Source: Microbacterium kunmingense
GTDB taxonomy: Bacteria; Actinomycetota; Actinomycetes; Actinomycetales; Microbacteriaceae
Assembly (NCBI RefSeq): GCF_023155745.1
Contig: NZ_JAKNUS010000004.1
Location: 1 to 64,000 of the forward strand
Direction: 5' to 3'
Length of the DNA: 64,000 nt
Shown here: positions 17,887-27,691 of the stretch, in pieces
How positions within the stretch are numbered: the stretch's first letter is position 1
How the letters are laid out: every line of letters begins with the position of its first letter
Notes under the pieces: model-generated
Seen by the model: the letters and a program-made list of their open reading frames with translations, nothing else
Told to the model about the DNA's origin: nothing
Database searches by the model: none
Made by a program: the position numbers and the translations under genes

Positions 17887-19104
17887 TCAGGCTTCGCCGC
17901 TGGTCCACCAGGCGACGATCGGGGTGCCGTTGACGACGTGGTCGCCGACGATGCGGGCCTTGTAGCGCGCGGGGTTGTGGGAAGACAGGGCGCGGGCGTT
18001 CCGCCAGTGCCGGTCGAGCGCGAGCGACTCGCCCAGGGCGGTCGCTCCGCCGACCTCGAACAGTTCGGTCGCTGCCCGCAGCACGGTCGGGATGATGACG
18101 AGCTGGGCCTGCGCGGTCGCGAGATCGGCGGTGGAATCCGGATGCTGCGCCTCGGCCGCCCGCTGCAGCGCCGCGACCGCGCGGCCGAGCGCAGCGTCCG
18201 CGGCGAAGGAGGCGGCGGACAGATCGCCGACGACCTCCTGCACGAGAGGGTCGTGACGCGGCAGGTCGGCGCTCGCGTGGGAGAAGGAGCGGGTGCGTTC
18301 CCTGACGTACCGCGCGGCGTCGTCGACGACGGCGCGTCCGATGCCGGTGAGCGCGGCGAGCAGCACCAGCTGGACGAACGCGCCGGCGTGACCGGGCGCC
18401 GCGGGGCGCGCGAGGACGTCGTCGATTTCCACCCGGACGCCGTCGAAGATCGTCGTGCCGCTGCCGGTCATCCGCTGTCCGAAGCCGTCCCAGTCGTCCA
18501 CCCGGGTGAGGCCGGCAGCGTCCGTCGCGACGAGCACGCTGACCGGATCGGCGCCGAGTCCGGTCGAGGGATCGGGGGTGGCGAGAACGCCCACCACGTC
18601 GGCGAAGAGGGTCCCGGTGCTGTAGAACTTGCGCCCGTCCAGGCGCAGGCCGCGCTCGTCGCGGGACAGCGTCGTGACGTACGAGCCGACGCCCGCCGGT
18701 CCGCGCTCGAAGGTCGCGTTGCCGTGGATCGCGCCGTTCGCCACACGCGCGAGGCGTGCGCGAGCGGTCGCGGGATCCGCACCGTGGAGCGTGCGATCGA
18801 TGAACGAGAAGTGCGAGCGGAGAAGCTGGGAGAGGTTCGGGTCGCGGCGGGCGAGCTCGGCGAGCAGCTCGAACAGCGCGGCGTGGTCGGCTCCGTCCCC
18901 GCCGAGATGATGGGGCAGGGTGACCCGGGTGAAGCCGGATGCGCGCAGCAGCTCCACCTCCGCGAACGGCAGACGCCGTTCGCGCTCGCGCGCCACGGCC
19001 CCAGCACCGATCTCGTCGAACACCGCCCGGTAGCGCTCGACGAGGTCGGCAGTGCTCGCCCGCGGCGGCGCAGCATCCTCGACCACACGTGACGGCGGCG
19101 TCAT
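17887..19104 (-). CDS. Acyl-CoA dehydrogenase-like flavin monooxygenase (DszC/SfnC type)
   Basis: A 405-aa protein with the acyl-CoA dehydrogenase fold. It has the N-terminal helical region (LPHHLGGDGADHAALFELLA), GRKFYSTGTLFADVVGV in the middle beta domain, DDWDGFGQRMTGSGTTIFDG, and the C-terminal LFEVGGATALGESLALDRHW and RNARALSSHNP. SHNP and the DHWR-type ending are characteristic of DszC-like monooxygenases rather than true dehydrogenases. Its ATG overlaps the stop of the paralogous gene upstream by 4 nt. Likely oxygenates an organosulfur substrate with FMNH2. Confidence 0.85.
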   Translation of the reverse strand: MTPPSRVVEDAAPPRASTADLVERYRAVFDEIGAGAVARERERRLPFAEVELLRASGFTRVTLPHHLGGDGADHAALFELLAELARRDPNLSQLLRSHFSFIDRTLHGADPATARARLARVANGAIHGNATFERGPAGVGSYVTTLSRDERGLRLDGRKFYSTGTLFADVVGVLATPDPSTGLGADPVSVLVATDAAGLTRVDDWDGFGQRMTGSGTTIFDGVRVEIDDVLARPAAPGHAGAFVQLVLLAALTGIGRAVVDDAARYVRERTRSFSHASADLPRHDPLVQEVVGDLSAASFAADAALGRAVAALQRAAEAQHPDSTADLATAQAQLVIIPTVLRAATELFEVGGATALGESLALDRHWRNARALSSHNPARYKARIVGDHVVNGTPIVAWWTSGEA

Positions 19105-20309
19105 CGCCCGGGGGCCTTCCACTCGGGGAGCGTCCCGCGCAGCTCCCACTGACCGATCGCGCGGGTGCGCTGGACGGTCGGGTTGTGCGAGGCGATCGTC
19201 CGCACGTTCCGCCAGTGGCGGTCGAGCGCGGCGTTCGCGCTCACCGCCGAGGCCCCGCCGACCTCGAAGAGCCGTGTCGCGGCATCCAGGATCAGCCGGG
19301 GAACGACCTCCTGCAGCCGGTAGACCTCCAGCTGCAGCGCGCGGAACCGATCGGCATCGGCGCCGACGTGGTCATCGAGCGCGTCGCCGAGCTCGGCGGC
19401 GACCGACAGCACGAGGCGCCGCGCCGCTGCGGCTGCGGCACTCACCTCGCCGACGACGAGCTGGACGAGGGGGTCGTCGGCGGGGAGTGTCTCGCCCGCG
19501 AAGCCGAAGGTCCGTCGCCTCGGCCGCACGAACGCGACGGTGTCGTCGAGCGCGCGCTGGGCGATGCCGGCGACGACGGCCAGGAGGGTGAGCTGGAAGA
19601 CGCTCCCGAGCGCCGCCCATCGCCGCGCGTCGTCGACCGACGCGATGACATCGCGCGGATCGACCGGCACCCGATCGAAGGTCGTGGTGCCGCTGCCGGT
19701 GAGGAGCTGGCCGAAGCCATCCCAGTCGTCGACAGGACGGACGCCCGGGTGCGACGCTGCCACGGTGACCGCGACGCGCTCGTCGCCGTCGAGCGCGGCG
19801 AGGTGGATCCAGTCGGCGTAGATGCTGCCGGTGGTGTAGTACTTCGTGCCGGCGAGCAGCAGCGTGCCCCCGACCCGGTCGATGCGGGTGTCGAGGCGCG
19901 CGGTGCTCTGCCGCTCGGACTGGGCGTTGCCGATCAGGTCGCCGGCGAGGATGCGACGCCACCACCGGTCATCCGCTCTCCCGCCCTGCGCGCGGAGGTC
20001 CTCGACGAAGGCGATGTGGCCGCGCCACAGGTGCCCGAGGCTCGCGTCGGCCGCGGACAGGCGGATGACGCGCTCGATGACCTCCGGGAAAGCGAGGTCT
20101 TCTCCCCCGTGCGCCGCCGGCACCCGGAGCGCGCCGAACCCGAGGGCGCGGAGCTCGGCGACCTCGTCGAAGAGCAGCCGGCGGTCGCGCTCCCGGTCGA
20201 CCGCGCCCGCGGCGACCCGCTCGAGGAAGGCCGCGAAGCGGTCATCCCGCGGCTTCTTCTCCTCCTGTGCTCGGGCGCTCGGAGTCGCACCGGCGTCCAC
20301 GGCGCTCAA
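19101..20309 (-). CDS. Second acyl-CoA dehydrogenase-like flavin monooxygenase
   Basis: A 402-aa paralogue of the following gene, with GTKYYTTGSIYADWIHLAAL, DDWDGFGQLLTGSGTTTFD and ALDRHWRNVRTIASHNPTVQ. The start is TTG at 20309, overlapping the stop of the permease (ATTGAGC); a GTG nine bases downstream is an alternative. Tandem paralogues of this kind often act on different oxidation steps or substrates, or as a complex. Function in organosulfur oxidation is inferred from the transporter and LLM partners. Confidence 0.82.
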   Translation of the reverse strand: MSAVDAGATPSARAQEEKKPRDDRFAAFLERVAAGAVDRERDRRLLFDEVAELRALGFGALRVPAAHGGEDLAFPEVIERVIRLSAADASLGHLWRGHIAFVEDLRAQGGRADDRWWRRILAGDLIGNAQSERQSTARLDTRIDRVGGTLLLAGTKYYTTGSIYADWIHLAALDGDERVAVTVAASHPGVRPVDDWDGFGQLLTGSGTTTFDRVPVDPRDVIASVDDARRWAALGSVFQLTLLAVVAGIAQRALDDTVAFVRPRRRTFGFAGETLPADDPLVQLVVGEVSAAAAAARRLVLSVAAELGDALDDHVGADADRFRALQLEVYRLQEVVPRLILDAATRLFEVGGASAVSANAALDRHWRNVRTIASHNPTVQRTRAIGQWELRGTLPEWKAPGR

Positions 20310-20968
20310 TGCAGCACCCGCTTCGCAACGGCGTTGCCGATCAGCTGCGCGAGCTGCACCAGCACGATGAGGGTGACGACGACGATCAGCACCGTGATCC
20401 AGTCGAACCGCGCGTAGCCGAACTTCAGCGCCAGGTCGCCGAGCCCCCCGCCCCCGACGACGCCCGCGACGGCCGTGGCGTCGACGAGCGCGACGAGGAT
20501 GTAGGTGAGTCCGAGCGTCAGCGGCCCGAGCGCCTCGGGGACCACGATCGTGAAGAGCACGCGCGCGGGGCTCGCCCCCATCGCCGCTCCCGCCTCGATC
20601 GCTCCCGGATCGACGGCGACGAGGTTCGACTCGGCGACGCGGGCGATCGCGACGCTCGCGACCAGCACGAGCGGCAGCGTGGCGGGCAGCGGTCCGATAC
20701 CGGTGCCGAAGACCAGCCGGGTGAGGGGGATCAGCGCGATCGCGACGATGAGGAACGGGATCGGCCGGATGACGTTGATCACGACGTTCAACACCCCGAA
20801 GATCACCCGGTTCTCCAGCAGATTCCCCGGCCGCGAGGCGTAGAGCAGGAGGCCGAGCAGGATCCCGATGACCGCGGCGCCGAGGAACGCGACGGAGACC
20901 ATCAGCCCGGTCTCGGCGAGCGCCTGGAAGAAGCGGGGGAGGAACGCCTCGAGGTCGAATTCACGCAT
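20306..20968 (-). CDS. ABC transporter permease, MetI-like
   Basis: A 220-aa inner membrane protein with five to six hydrophobic segments. The ABC-permease EAA loop reads VDPGAIEAGAAMGASPARVLF followed by TIVVPEALGPLTLGLTY, and ATAVAGVVGGGGLGDLALKFGY is typical of MetI. Its ATG overlaps the ATPase gene end by 8 nt. It should form the channel of the MetNIQ-type importer together with the two upstream genes. Confidence 0.92.
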   Translation of the reverse strand: MREFDLEAFLPRFFQALAETGLMVSVAFLGAAVIGILLGLLLYASRPGNLLENRVIFGVLNVVINVIRPIPFLIVAIALIPLTRLVFGTGIGPLPATLPLVLVASVAIARVAESNLVAVDPGAIEAGAAMGASPARVLFTIVVPEALGPLTLGLTYILVALVDATAVAGVVGGGGLGDLALKFGYARFDWITVLIVVVTLIVLVQLAQLIGNAVAKRVLH

Positions 20969-22013
20969 GCGCGGCCTCCAGGACTCGGGTGCCGGTCAGC
21001 TCCGACACGGTGGTCACGGCGCGGAGGCCGTCGATGGCGTCGTCGACATCGGACGGGAGGCCCACGAGCTCGACCGTCAGCGTGCCGAAGGTGCGGCCCT
21101 GCAGTTCGTCCACACCGCCGTAGATCACGTTCGCGTCGACGCCATGGTCACGCGCGACCCGGGAGAGCACCGTCCCCGCACCGTCGTCGTCGGCGATCCG
21201 CACCTGCACCAGCCGACCCGGGTGGCGCGCACGCAGCCGGTCGAGCGTCTCGGCGGAAGGGACGTGGCGGAGCACCGACGACACGAATCGTCGCGAGGTC
21301 GGATTCCGGGGGTTCGAGAAGACGTCGTAGACGCTTCCCGTCTCGACGACCCGGCCGCTGTCCATGACCGCGACGCGATGGGCGATCTCGCGCACCACGT
21401 CGACCTCGTGGGTGACGAGCACGATGGTCACGCCCCGTTCCCGGTTGATCCGAGTGAGAAGCTCGAGCACCTCGCCCGTCGTCTGGGGGTCGAGGGCACT
21501 GGTCGACTCGTCGGAGATGAGGATGTCGGGACGCGTCGCCAGCGCCCGGGCAATGCCCACCCGCTGCTTCTGCCCACCGGAGAGCTGCGACGGGTAGGCG
21601 AGCGCCTTGTCGGAGAGGCCGACGAATTCGAGAAGCTCCTCGACCCTGTCGACGATCTGCTCGGCCGTGTACCCCGCGAGCTTCAGCGGGTACGCGATGT
21701 TCTTGAACACCGTGCGCGAGCGCAGCAGGTTGAACTGCTGGAAGATCATCCCGATGTTCTGGCGAGCGGCGTAGAGCTCGCGGCCCGTGAGGGAGGAGAT
21801 CTCCACACCGTCGACGACCACGCGTCCGGAGGTGGGACGCTCCAGGGCGTTGACGGTGCGCAGGAGGGTCGACTTGCCGGCTCCGGAGTACCCGACGATC
21901 CCGAAGATCTCGCCGCTGTCGACGGTCAGGTCGACCGAGCGGAGGGCGTCGATGCGGCGTCCCCTGACCGTGAAGGTCTTCGACACATCCTCAAAGGAGA
22001 TGGCGGTCGTCAT
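20961..22013 (-). CDS. ABC transporter ATP-binding protein, MetN-like
   Basis: A 350-aa ATPase: Walker A GYSGAGKST (residues 41-49), Q-loop IFQQFNLL, signature LSGGQKQRVGIARAL, Walker B ILISDESTSALDPQ (Ser where Glu/Ala-rich variants occur), switch His in LVTHEVD. The C-terminal about 80 residues form a NIL (ACT-like) domain, the methionine-sensing regulatory domain of MetN. ATG 22013 is used; the preceding gene ends at 22043. Energises import of methionine or, given its neighbours, another sulfur compound. Confidence 0.92.
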   Translation of the reverse strand: MTTAISFEDVSKTFTVRGRRIDALRSVDLTVDSGEIFGIVGYSGAGKSTLLRTVNALERPTSGRVVVDGVEISSLTGRELYAARQNIGMIFQQFNLLRSRTVFKNIAYPLKLAGYTAEQIVDRVEELLEFVGLSDKALAYPSQLSGGQKQRVGIARALATRPDILISDESTSALDPQTTGEVLELLTRINRERGVTIVLVTHEVDVVREIAHRVAVMDSGRVVETGSVYDVFSNPRNPTSRRFVSSVLRHVPSAETLDRLRARHPGRLVQVRIADDDGAGTVLSRVARDHGVDANVIYGGVDELQGRTFGTLTVELVGLPSDVDDAIDGLRAVTTVSELTGTRVLEAAHA

Positions 22014-22042
22014 GTCGCTGTCCTCTCTGCGCACCGCCGGGC

Positions 22043-23038
22043 TCAGCCCTGCGCGGCCGCGGCTTCCAGGTCGGCGAGCTTGGCGCGGAGGTCGTCGATG
22101 TCGACGTCGACGAGGACGGTGTTGCCGAAGTACTCCTCTTCCAGGGCCTCGGCCACGCGCGGGTCGGCGTACGCCTCCTGCAGGATGTCCCACGCCGGGT
22201 TGTCGACGTCGTCGGCACGGGTGGCGACGACGTTGACGTAGGGCAGGTTCTTCTCGTCGAGCGAGTCGTCGAGGAAGAGCGCGTCGTCCGCTCCGATCCC
22301 CTGCGACGGGTCGAAGTACGAGGTGCCGACGATCACGGCGGCGAGACTCGGGTCTTCGAACTGGAGCGGGATGTCACGGGCGGGGAGCGGCACGAACTGC
22401 AGGTTCCGCTCGTTCGACTCGATGTCGTCCACGGTCGGGAAGTCACCGGCGTCGTCGGAGAGCTCGATGAGCCCGGCCGACTCGAGGATGTTCAGGGCAC
22501 GGCCGCCGTTGGACGGATCATCCGGAATGCCGATCCGCGCCCCGTCGGCGAGGGCGTCGACGTCGTCGAGGGTGGCCGAGAAGAGGCCCCACTGCGTGAT
22601 CACGGTGGAGAAGACCGGCGTGATGTCGGCGTCGTTCTCAGTGTTGAAGGCGCTGAGGTACAGGATGTGCTGGAACGCGTTGGCGTCCACGGTCCCGGCG
22701 ACGAGCTCGGTGTTGGGAAGCACCCAGTCGTCCACGTTCAGCCACTCGACCTCGAGACCTTTCTCGGCGGCGACCTCGGCGATCGTGTCCTGGAACACGC
22801 TGTCTTCGGCGGTGGCGATGGTGACGCTCAGGTCGGCGGGCGCGGCCGAGGCTTCGGCGGCGTTCGCGGCGGGCTCGGTGCTCCCGAGGTTCGCGACGAT
22901 CGCGACGGTGCCGGCGACGAGGCCGACGACGGCGACGGCTCCGACCGCGATGGCGACGGTGCGGCGCTTCTTCTTCTGCGCGGTGAGGGCGGTGCGAAGG
23001 TCGCTCTCGCCGGACGGGGTGGGGTTCTCTGCGGACAT
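22043..23038 (-). CDS. MetQ/NlpA-family substrate-binding protein with N-terminal membrane anchor
   Basis: A 331-aa binding protein. Residues about 26-48 form a hydrophobic segment (TVAIAVGAVAVVGLVAGTVA) preceded by basic KKKRR, and no lipobox Cys follows, so it is either membrane-anchored or cleaved by signal peptidase I rather than a lipoprotein. NlpA-family features include EWLNVDDWVLPNTELVAGTV, DANAFQHILYLSAFN and IGIPDDPSNGGRALNILESA. AGGAGA precedes the ATG by 7 nt. First gene of the six-gene organosulfur operon. Confidence 0.9.
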   Translation of the reverse strand: MSAENPTPSGESDLRTALTAQKKKRRTVAIAVGAVAVVGLVAGTVAIVANLGSTEPAANAAEASAAPADLSVTIATAEDSVFQDTIAEVAAEKGLEVEWLNVDDWVLPNTELVAGTVDANAFQHILYLSAFNTENDADITPVFSTVITQWGLFSATLDDVDALADGARIGIPDDPSNGGRALNILESAGLIELSDDAGDFPTVDDIESNERNLQFVPLPARDIPLQFEDPSLAAVIVGTSYFDPSQGIGADDALFLDDSLDEKNLPYVNVVATRADDVDNPAWDILQEAYADPRVAEALEEEYFGNTVLVDVDIDDLRAKLADLEAAAAQG

Positions 23039-23208
23039 GATCGGTCTCCTGGATGCTGCGGACGTGGCCTGTGGGGAGTCAGTAAACGGGCCGCCCGCGG
23101 CGGGTCGCAAAGTGTGTCGTCACGCTTCGCAAGGGAGCGTCATACGACGTCGCACGGCGTCATGTTTCAGGCCCTCGAGATGTCACACGGGAGGAGTACC
23201 ATCCGCCC

Positions 23209-24186
23209 ATGGCATTCATCGAGGCCCGAGACCTCGTCAAGACCTATAAGCCCAAGGGCGCGCCCGAGGTCCGCGCGCTGGACGGCCTCACGCTGCAGGT
23301 GCCGGAGGGAACGGTCACCGCCCTCCTCGGCCCCAACGGCGCGGGCAAGACCACCACCGTCAAGGTGCTGACGACCCTCATCCGCCCTGATTCCGGTCAG
23401 GCGAGCATCAACGGCGTCGACGTTCTGGCCGACCCTCAGGCGATCCGGCGGATGAGCGGCGCGAGCGGCCAGTACGCCGCGGTCGATAAGAACCTCACGG
23501 GCTTCGAGAATCTGCTGATGGTGGGCCTGCTCTACCACCTCGGCAGGCGCCGGGCGACGCAGCGGGCTCGCGAACTGATTGAGCTGTTCGACCTCGTCGA
23601 CGCCCAGAATCGCCCGGTGAAGGGCTTCTCCGGCGGGATGCGCCGACGCATCGACCTCGCGGGCGCGCTGGTCATCAACCCGCCGGTGCTCTTCCTCGAC
23701 GAACCCACGACCGGTCTCGATCCGCGCAGTCGACTGGCCCTGTGGGACGTCATCGAGTCGCTCGTCGCGGGCGGGACGACGCTCCTCCTCACGACGCAGT
23801 ACCTCGAGGAGGCTGATCGGCTGGCCGATTCGATCTCGATCATCGACACCGGCAAGGTGATCGCCGAGGGCACCGCGGATGAGCTGAAGGCATCGGTCGG
23901 CGGGCAGCGCGTCGCGGTGACCCTCGTCGATGGGGGCGACGCCGACGCGGTCACCGACATCCTGCGGCGCCGCGGCACCGGAGCGGTCGTCGCCGACGGC
24001 GAGCGCACGCTCGTCGCTCCGGTGGCCGACGGCTCGGCCGCGCTGAGCGGCGTGATGGCCGACGTGGCCGCCGCCGGCATCGAACTCCACGACGCCGGCA
24101 TGCGCCGGCCGACCCTCGACGATGTGTTCCTGCAGCTCACCGGCCATGCCGCCGAGAGCGCGACCGATGAGGAGGCCGCGGCATGA
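23209..24186 (+). CDS. ABC exporter ATP-binding protein, DrrA family
   Basis: A 325-aa ATPase of the daunorubicin-resistance type: Walker A GPNGAGKTT (41-49), signature FSGGMRRRIDLAGAL, Walker B VLFLDEPTTGLDPRSR, switch segment LLTTQYLEEADRLAD. The C-terminal extension (about residues 235-310, ending RRPTLDDVFLQLTG) is characteristic of DrrA. TACCAT lies 6 nt before the ATG, a leaderless arrangement. It pairs with the downstream permease through a 4-nt overlap. Export of drugs, lipids or glycolipids is possible. Confidence 0.93.
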   Translation: MAFIEARDLVKTYKPKGAPEVRALDGLTLQVPEGTVTALLGPNGAGKTTTVKVLTTLIRPDSGQASINGVDVLADPQAIRRMSGASGQYAAVDKNLTGFENLLMVGLLYHLGRRRATQRARELIELFDLVDAQNRPVKGFSGGMRRRIDLAGALVINPPVLFLDEPTTGLDPRSRLALWDVIESLVAGGTTLLLTTQYLEEADRLADSISIIDTGKVIAEGTADELKASVGGQRVAVTLVDGGDADAVTDILRRRGTGAVVADGERTLVAPVADGSAALSGVMADVAAAGIELHDAGMRRPTLDDVFLQLTGHAAESATDEEAAA

Positions 24187-25052
24187 GCGCCACCGCGCGC
24201 GCGAGCAGCGGCTCCACGGCCGCGCTCTCGACCACCCTGGAGCCCGAGCCCGGCACCGCCCTCAGCCGTTTCGTCTCCGACGGCTACGTCGCGACCTGGC
24301 GGAACATCAAGAAGATCGTCCGCGTCCCCGACATCCTGGTGTTCACCCTCATCCAGCCGATCATGTTCGTGCTGCTGTTCACTTTCGTCTTCGGTTCGTC
24401 GATCGCGGTGCCGGGCGAGAACTACACCTCGTTCCTGATGGCGGGGATCTTCGCGCAGACGATCGTCTTCGGTTCCACCTACTCGGGATCGGCCATGGCG
24501 CAGGACCTGAAGGACGGCATCATCGACCGGTTCCGCACGCTGCCGATGAACGGGTCGGCGGTGCTGGTCGGCCGCACCGTGGGCGACCTCGTCATCAACG
24601 TGCTCTCGCTCGTGGTGATGATGGCGACCGGCTTCATCGTGGGCTGGCGCGTGGAGTCGTCGGTGCCGAGCTTCTTCGCCGGCGTTGGGCTGCTCATGCT
24701 CTTCTCCTACGCCTTCTCATGGGTGATGGCGTTCCTCGGGCTCGTGGTGCGCAGCCCCGAGGTGATCAACAACGCGTCGTTCCTGATCCTCTTCCCCCTC
24801 ACGTTCATCTCCAACGCCTTCGTTCCCAGCGAGAACCTCCCCGGCCCGCTGCGGGTGTTCGCCGAGTGGAATCCCGTGTCGGCTCTCGTGCAGGCCGCCC
24901 GAGTGCTCTTCGGCAACGTGCCGGCCGACGCGCCGGTCGCCGACGCGTGGCCCCTGCAGCATCCCGTCGTCTACGTCCTCGTGTTCGCCGTCGTGATGCT
25001 CGTCGTGTTCGTGCCGCTGTCGATCCGCCGATTCGCGACCCTCAGTCGGTGA
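24183..25052 (+). CDS. ABC-2 type exporter permease, DrrB family
   Basis: A 289-aa membrane protein with six hydrophobic segments. Family features are LVFTLIQPIMFVLLFTFVFG at the first TM, GIIDRFRTLPMNGSAVLVGR after the second, and FLILFPLTFISNAFVPSENL near the end. Its ATG overlaps the DrrA-like stop (ATGA). Forms the channel of the two-gene exporter. Confidence 0.93.
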   Translation: MSATARASSGSTAALSTTLEPEPGTALSRFVSDGYVATWRNIKKIVRVPDILVFTLIQPIMFVLLFTFVFGSSIAVPGENYTSFLMAGIFAQTIVFGSTYSGSAMAQDLKDGIIDRFRTLPMNGSAVLVGRTVGDLVINVLSLVVMMATGFIVGWRVESSVPSFFAGVGLLMLFSYAFSWVMAFLGLVVRSPEVINNASFLILFPLTFISNAFVPSENLPGPLRVFAEWNPVSALVQAARVLFGNVPADAPVADAWPLQHPVVYVLVFAVVMLVVFVPLSIRRFATLSR

Positions 25053-25082
25053 GGCGGTCCGCCGCGCTAGGGTGGCGAGTCT

Positions 25083-25631
25083 ATGGATCTGTCGTCGAGT
25101 GCCTACGCCCTTCACTCCCCGATCGTCGTCATGGGCGTTTCGGGCGCCGGGAAGACGACCGTCGGAATCGCCCTCGCCGCAGCGCTCGACGTCCCCTTCG
25201 TCGACGCCGACGACCTGCACTCGGACGAGGCGCGCGAAAAGATGGCGCGGGGTGAGCCCCTCACCGACGACGACCGGTGGCCGTGGCTCGCGCGCGTCGC
25301 CGCACGCCTGGCCGACCCCGCCCATCCGGCCACGGTCATCGCCTGCTCGGCGCTGAAGCGCGTGTACCGCGACGCGCTGCGCGCCGAGCGCCCCGACATC
25401 GCCTTCATCCATCTCACGGGCACGCGCGGCCGGGTGGCGGAGCGCCTCCGTCACCGGGCGGGGCATTTCATGCCCCCCGCGCTCCTGGAGTCGCAGCTGC
25501 AGACGCTGGAGCCGCTCGAGGCCGATGAGCTCGGCGCCGCGGTATCGGTCGAGGGCGACCCCGCGCAGGTCACCCGGGACGCGATCGCTGCTCTGCGGCG
25601 TCTGTCGGTGGTGCAGACGCCGACCCCCTGA
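25083..25631 (+). CDS. gntK: Gluconokinase
   Basis: A 182-aa P-loop kinase that phosphorylates D-gluconate to 6-phosphogluconate. Walker A is GVSGAGKTT (residues 18-26). FVDADDLHSDEAREKMARGE and PLTDDDRWPWLARV bind substrate, and VIACSALKRVYRDALR plus HFMPPALLESQLQTLEPLE are GntK signatures. It stands alone 30 nt after the exporter genes. The later GMC/G2DH3 operon might supply gluconate-like products, but no direct link is visible. Confidence 0.93.
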   Translation: MDLSSSAYALHSPIVVMGVSGAGKTTVGIALAAALDVPFVDADDLHSDEAREKMARGEPLTDDDRWPWLARVAARLADPAHPATVIACSALKRVYRDALRAERPDIAFIHLTGTRGRVAERLRHRAGHFMPPALLESQLQTLEPLEADELGAAVSVEGDPAQVTRDAIAALRRLSVVQTPTP

Positions 25632-25643
25632 CTCGGCGCCCTC

Positions 25644-26514
<871 letters not shown>

Positions 26515-26575
26515 CGTTCCCCCTCGAGTCACGGACCCCGGCGCATCGGCGGTCCCGCTCTGACAGTATCGAGGC

Positions 26576-26845
26576 ATGTCCAACGCCGCCGCACGCACCC
26601 GCAATCCCACCGCCTGGGCCGCCTTCTGGGTGGGGCTCGCCGGCCTCGTCCTCATGCCGATCCCCCTCTTCATCGGGCTGATCCTCGGCGGAGGCCTTTC
26701 GCTCGTCGCCGCGGTCCTCGTCGTCATCGCCCTGCTGAAGGGCCTCGCGCGCAGCGGCAAGGGCATCGCCCCCGTGGTGTTCGCGGCGATCTTCGTCCTG
26801 CTCACGTGGGGCGGCATCTCGATCGGCGGCGGCACCATCTGGTGA
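26576..26845 (+). CDS. Small membrane protein
   Basis: An 89-aa protein with three hydrophobic segments (AFWVGLAGLVLMPIPLFIGL, GGGLSLVAAVLVVIALLKGL, GIAPVVFAAIFVLLTWGGIS) and short polar linkers. It resembles DUF4190-like proteins, but the family is uncertain. ATG 26576 lies 61 nt from the divergent acetyltransferase start. Confidence 0.7.
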   Translation: MSNAAARTRNPTAWAAFWVGLAGLVLMPIPLFIGLILGGGLSLVAAVLVVIALLKGLARSGKGIAPVVFAAIFVLLTWGGISIGGGTIW

Positions 26846-26866
26846 CCTGCGACCGACGCTGAGTCG

Positions 26867-27691
26867 TCAGGCGGCGACCCGGCGGAAGCCGTCGCCGTGC
26901 GGCTCGACCGCGCCGGCGGCGACGAAGGCGTCGATCCAGCCCCGCATCGGCCATTCCCCCCACGTGCGGGCGAACCGCGCGCCGTTCCGCAGGATGTCGT
27001 CCAGGTGACGCCAGGGCGGCGCGCCCGCCGGATGCCACTGGTGGTACGCGTGCGCGCCGCCGACCCACTGCAGCCCCACCCCCGCAGCGCGGGCGCGGCG
27101 CGCGAAATCGGTGTCCTCCGCCCCGTAGCCCTCGTAGGCCTCGTCGAACCCGTCGAGTCGGCGCCACGTCTCTATGGTGACGGCGAAGGAGAGCGACCAG
27201 AAGAGGTCGTATTCGTCGCTCGCCGCGGATCGGGTGTCGCCCGCGGCCGGATTCGGCCGCGCGGGGTGCGGCCGCGTCATCGCGTCGAGCTCGCCGACGC
27301 TCCTCGGACGCTGCGCACTCGCGAGATACGTGACCGGCCCGCAGGCGATCTCGGACGGATGACGGCGGAGAGCCTCGAGGTACCGGGTGAGCAGCGTCGG
27401 TCCGGGCAGACAGTCGACGTCGAGGAACACCAGCGCGTCGGCACCCTCGGCGAGGGCGATGCGCGCCCCCTCGTTCCGCGCCGCCCCGACCCGGACTCCG
27501 TGGTGCCCCGGCGGAACGTGCGCGCCGACGATGCCCGGCGAAACCGGCGCCACTTCGGCGTCGAGTCCCACCTCGACCCGGACCACCTCGGCGCCCGGGG
27601 CGCGAACGCCTTCGAGGAACGCACGCTGACGGCGCAGGTGATCCTCGCGGTTCCGCGACCACGCGGTGATGACCGCGACGCGCCCCGTCAC
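26867..27691 (-). CDS. Glycosyltransferase family 2
   Basis: A 274-aa GT-A enzyme. The N-terminus reads VAVITAWSRNREDHLRRQRA; the nucleotide-sugar DxD motif is in ALVFLDVDCLPGPTLL; the catalytic-type acidic region is GFDEAYEGYGAEDTDFARRA and a later HQWHP motif is common in bacterial family 2 enzymes. GTG 27691 overlaps the previous gene's stop by 4 nt (GTGA). Last gene of a four-gene glycosyltransferase operon; donor and acceptor unknown. Confidence 0.88.
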   Translation of the reverse strand: MTGRVAVITAWSRNREDHLRRQRAFLEGVRAPGAEVVRVEVGLDAEVAPVSPGIVGAHVPPGHHGVRVGAARNEGARIALAEGADALVFLDVDCLPGPTLLTRYLEALRRHPSEIACGPVTYLASAQRPRSVGELDAMTRPHPARPNPAAGDTRSAASDEYDLFWSLSFAVTIETWRRLDGFDEAYEGYGAEDTDFARRARAAGVGLQWVGGAHAYHQWHPAGAPPWRHLDDILRNGARFARTWGEWPMRGWIDAFVAAGAVEPHGDGFRRVAA

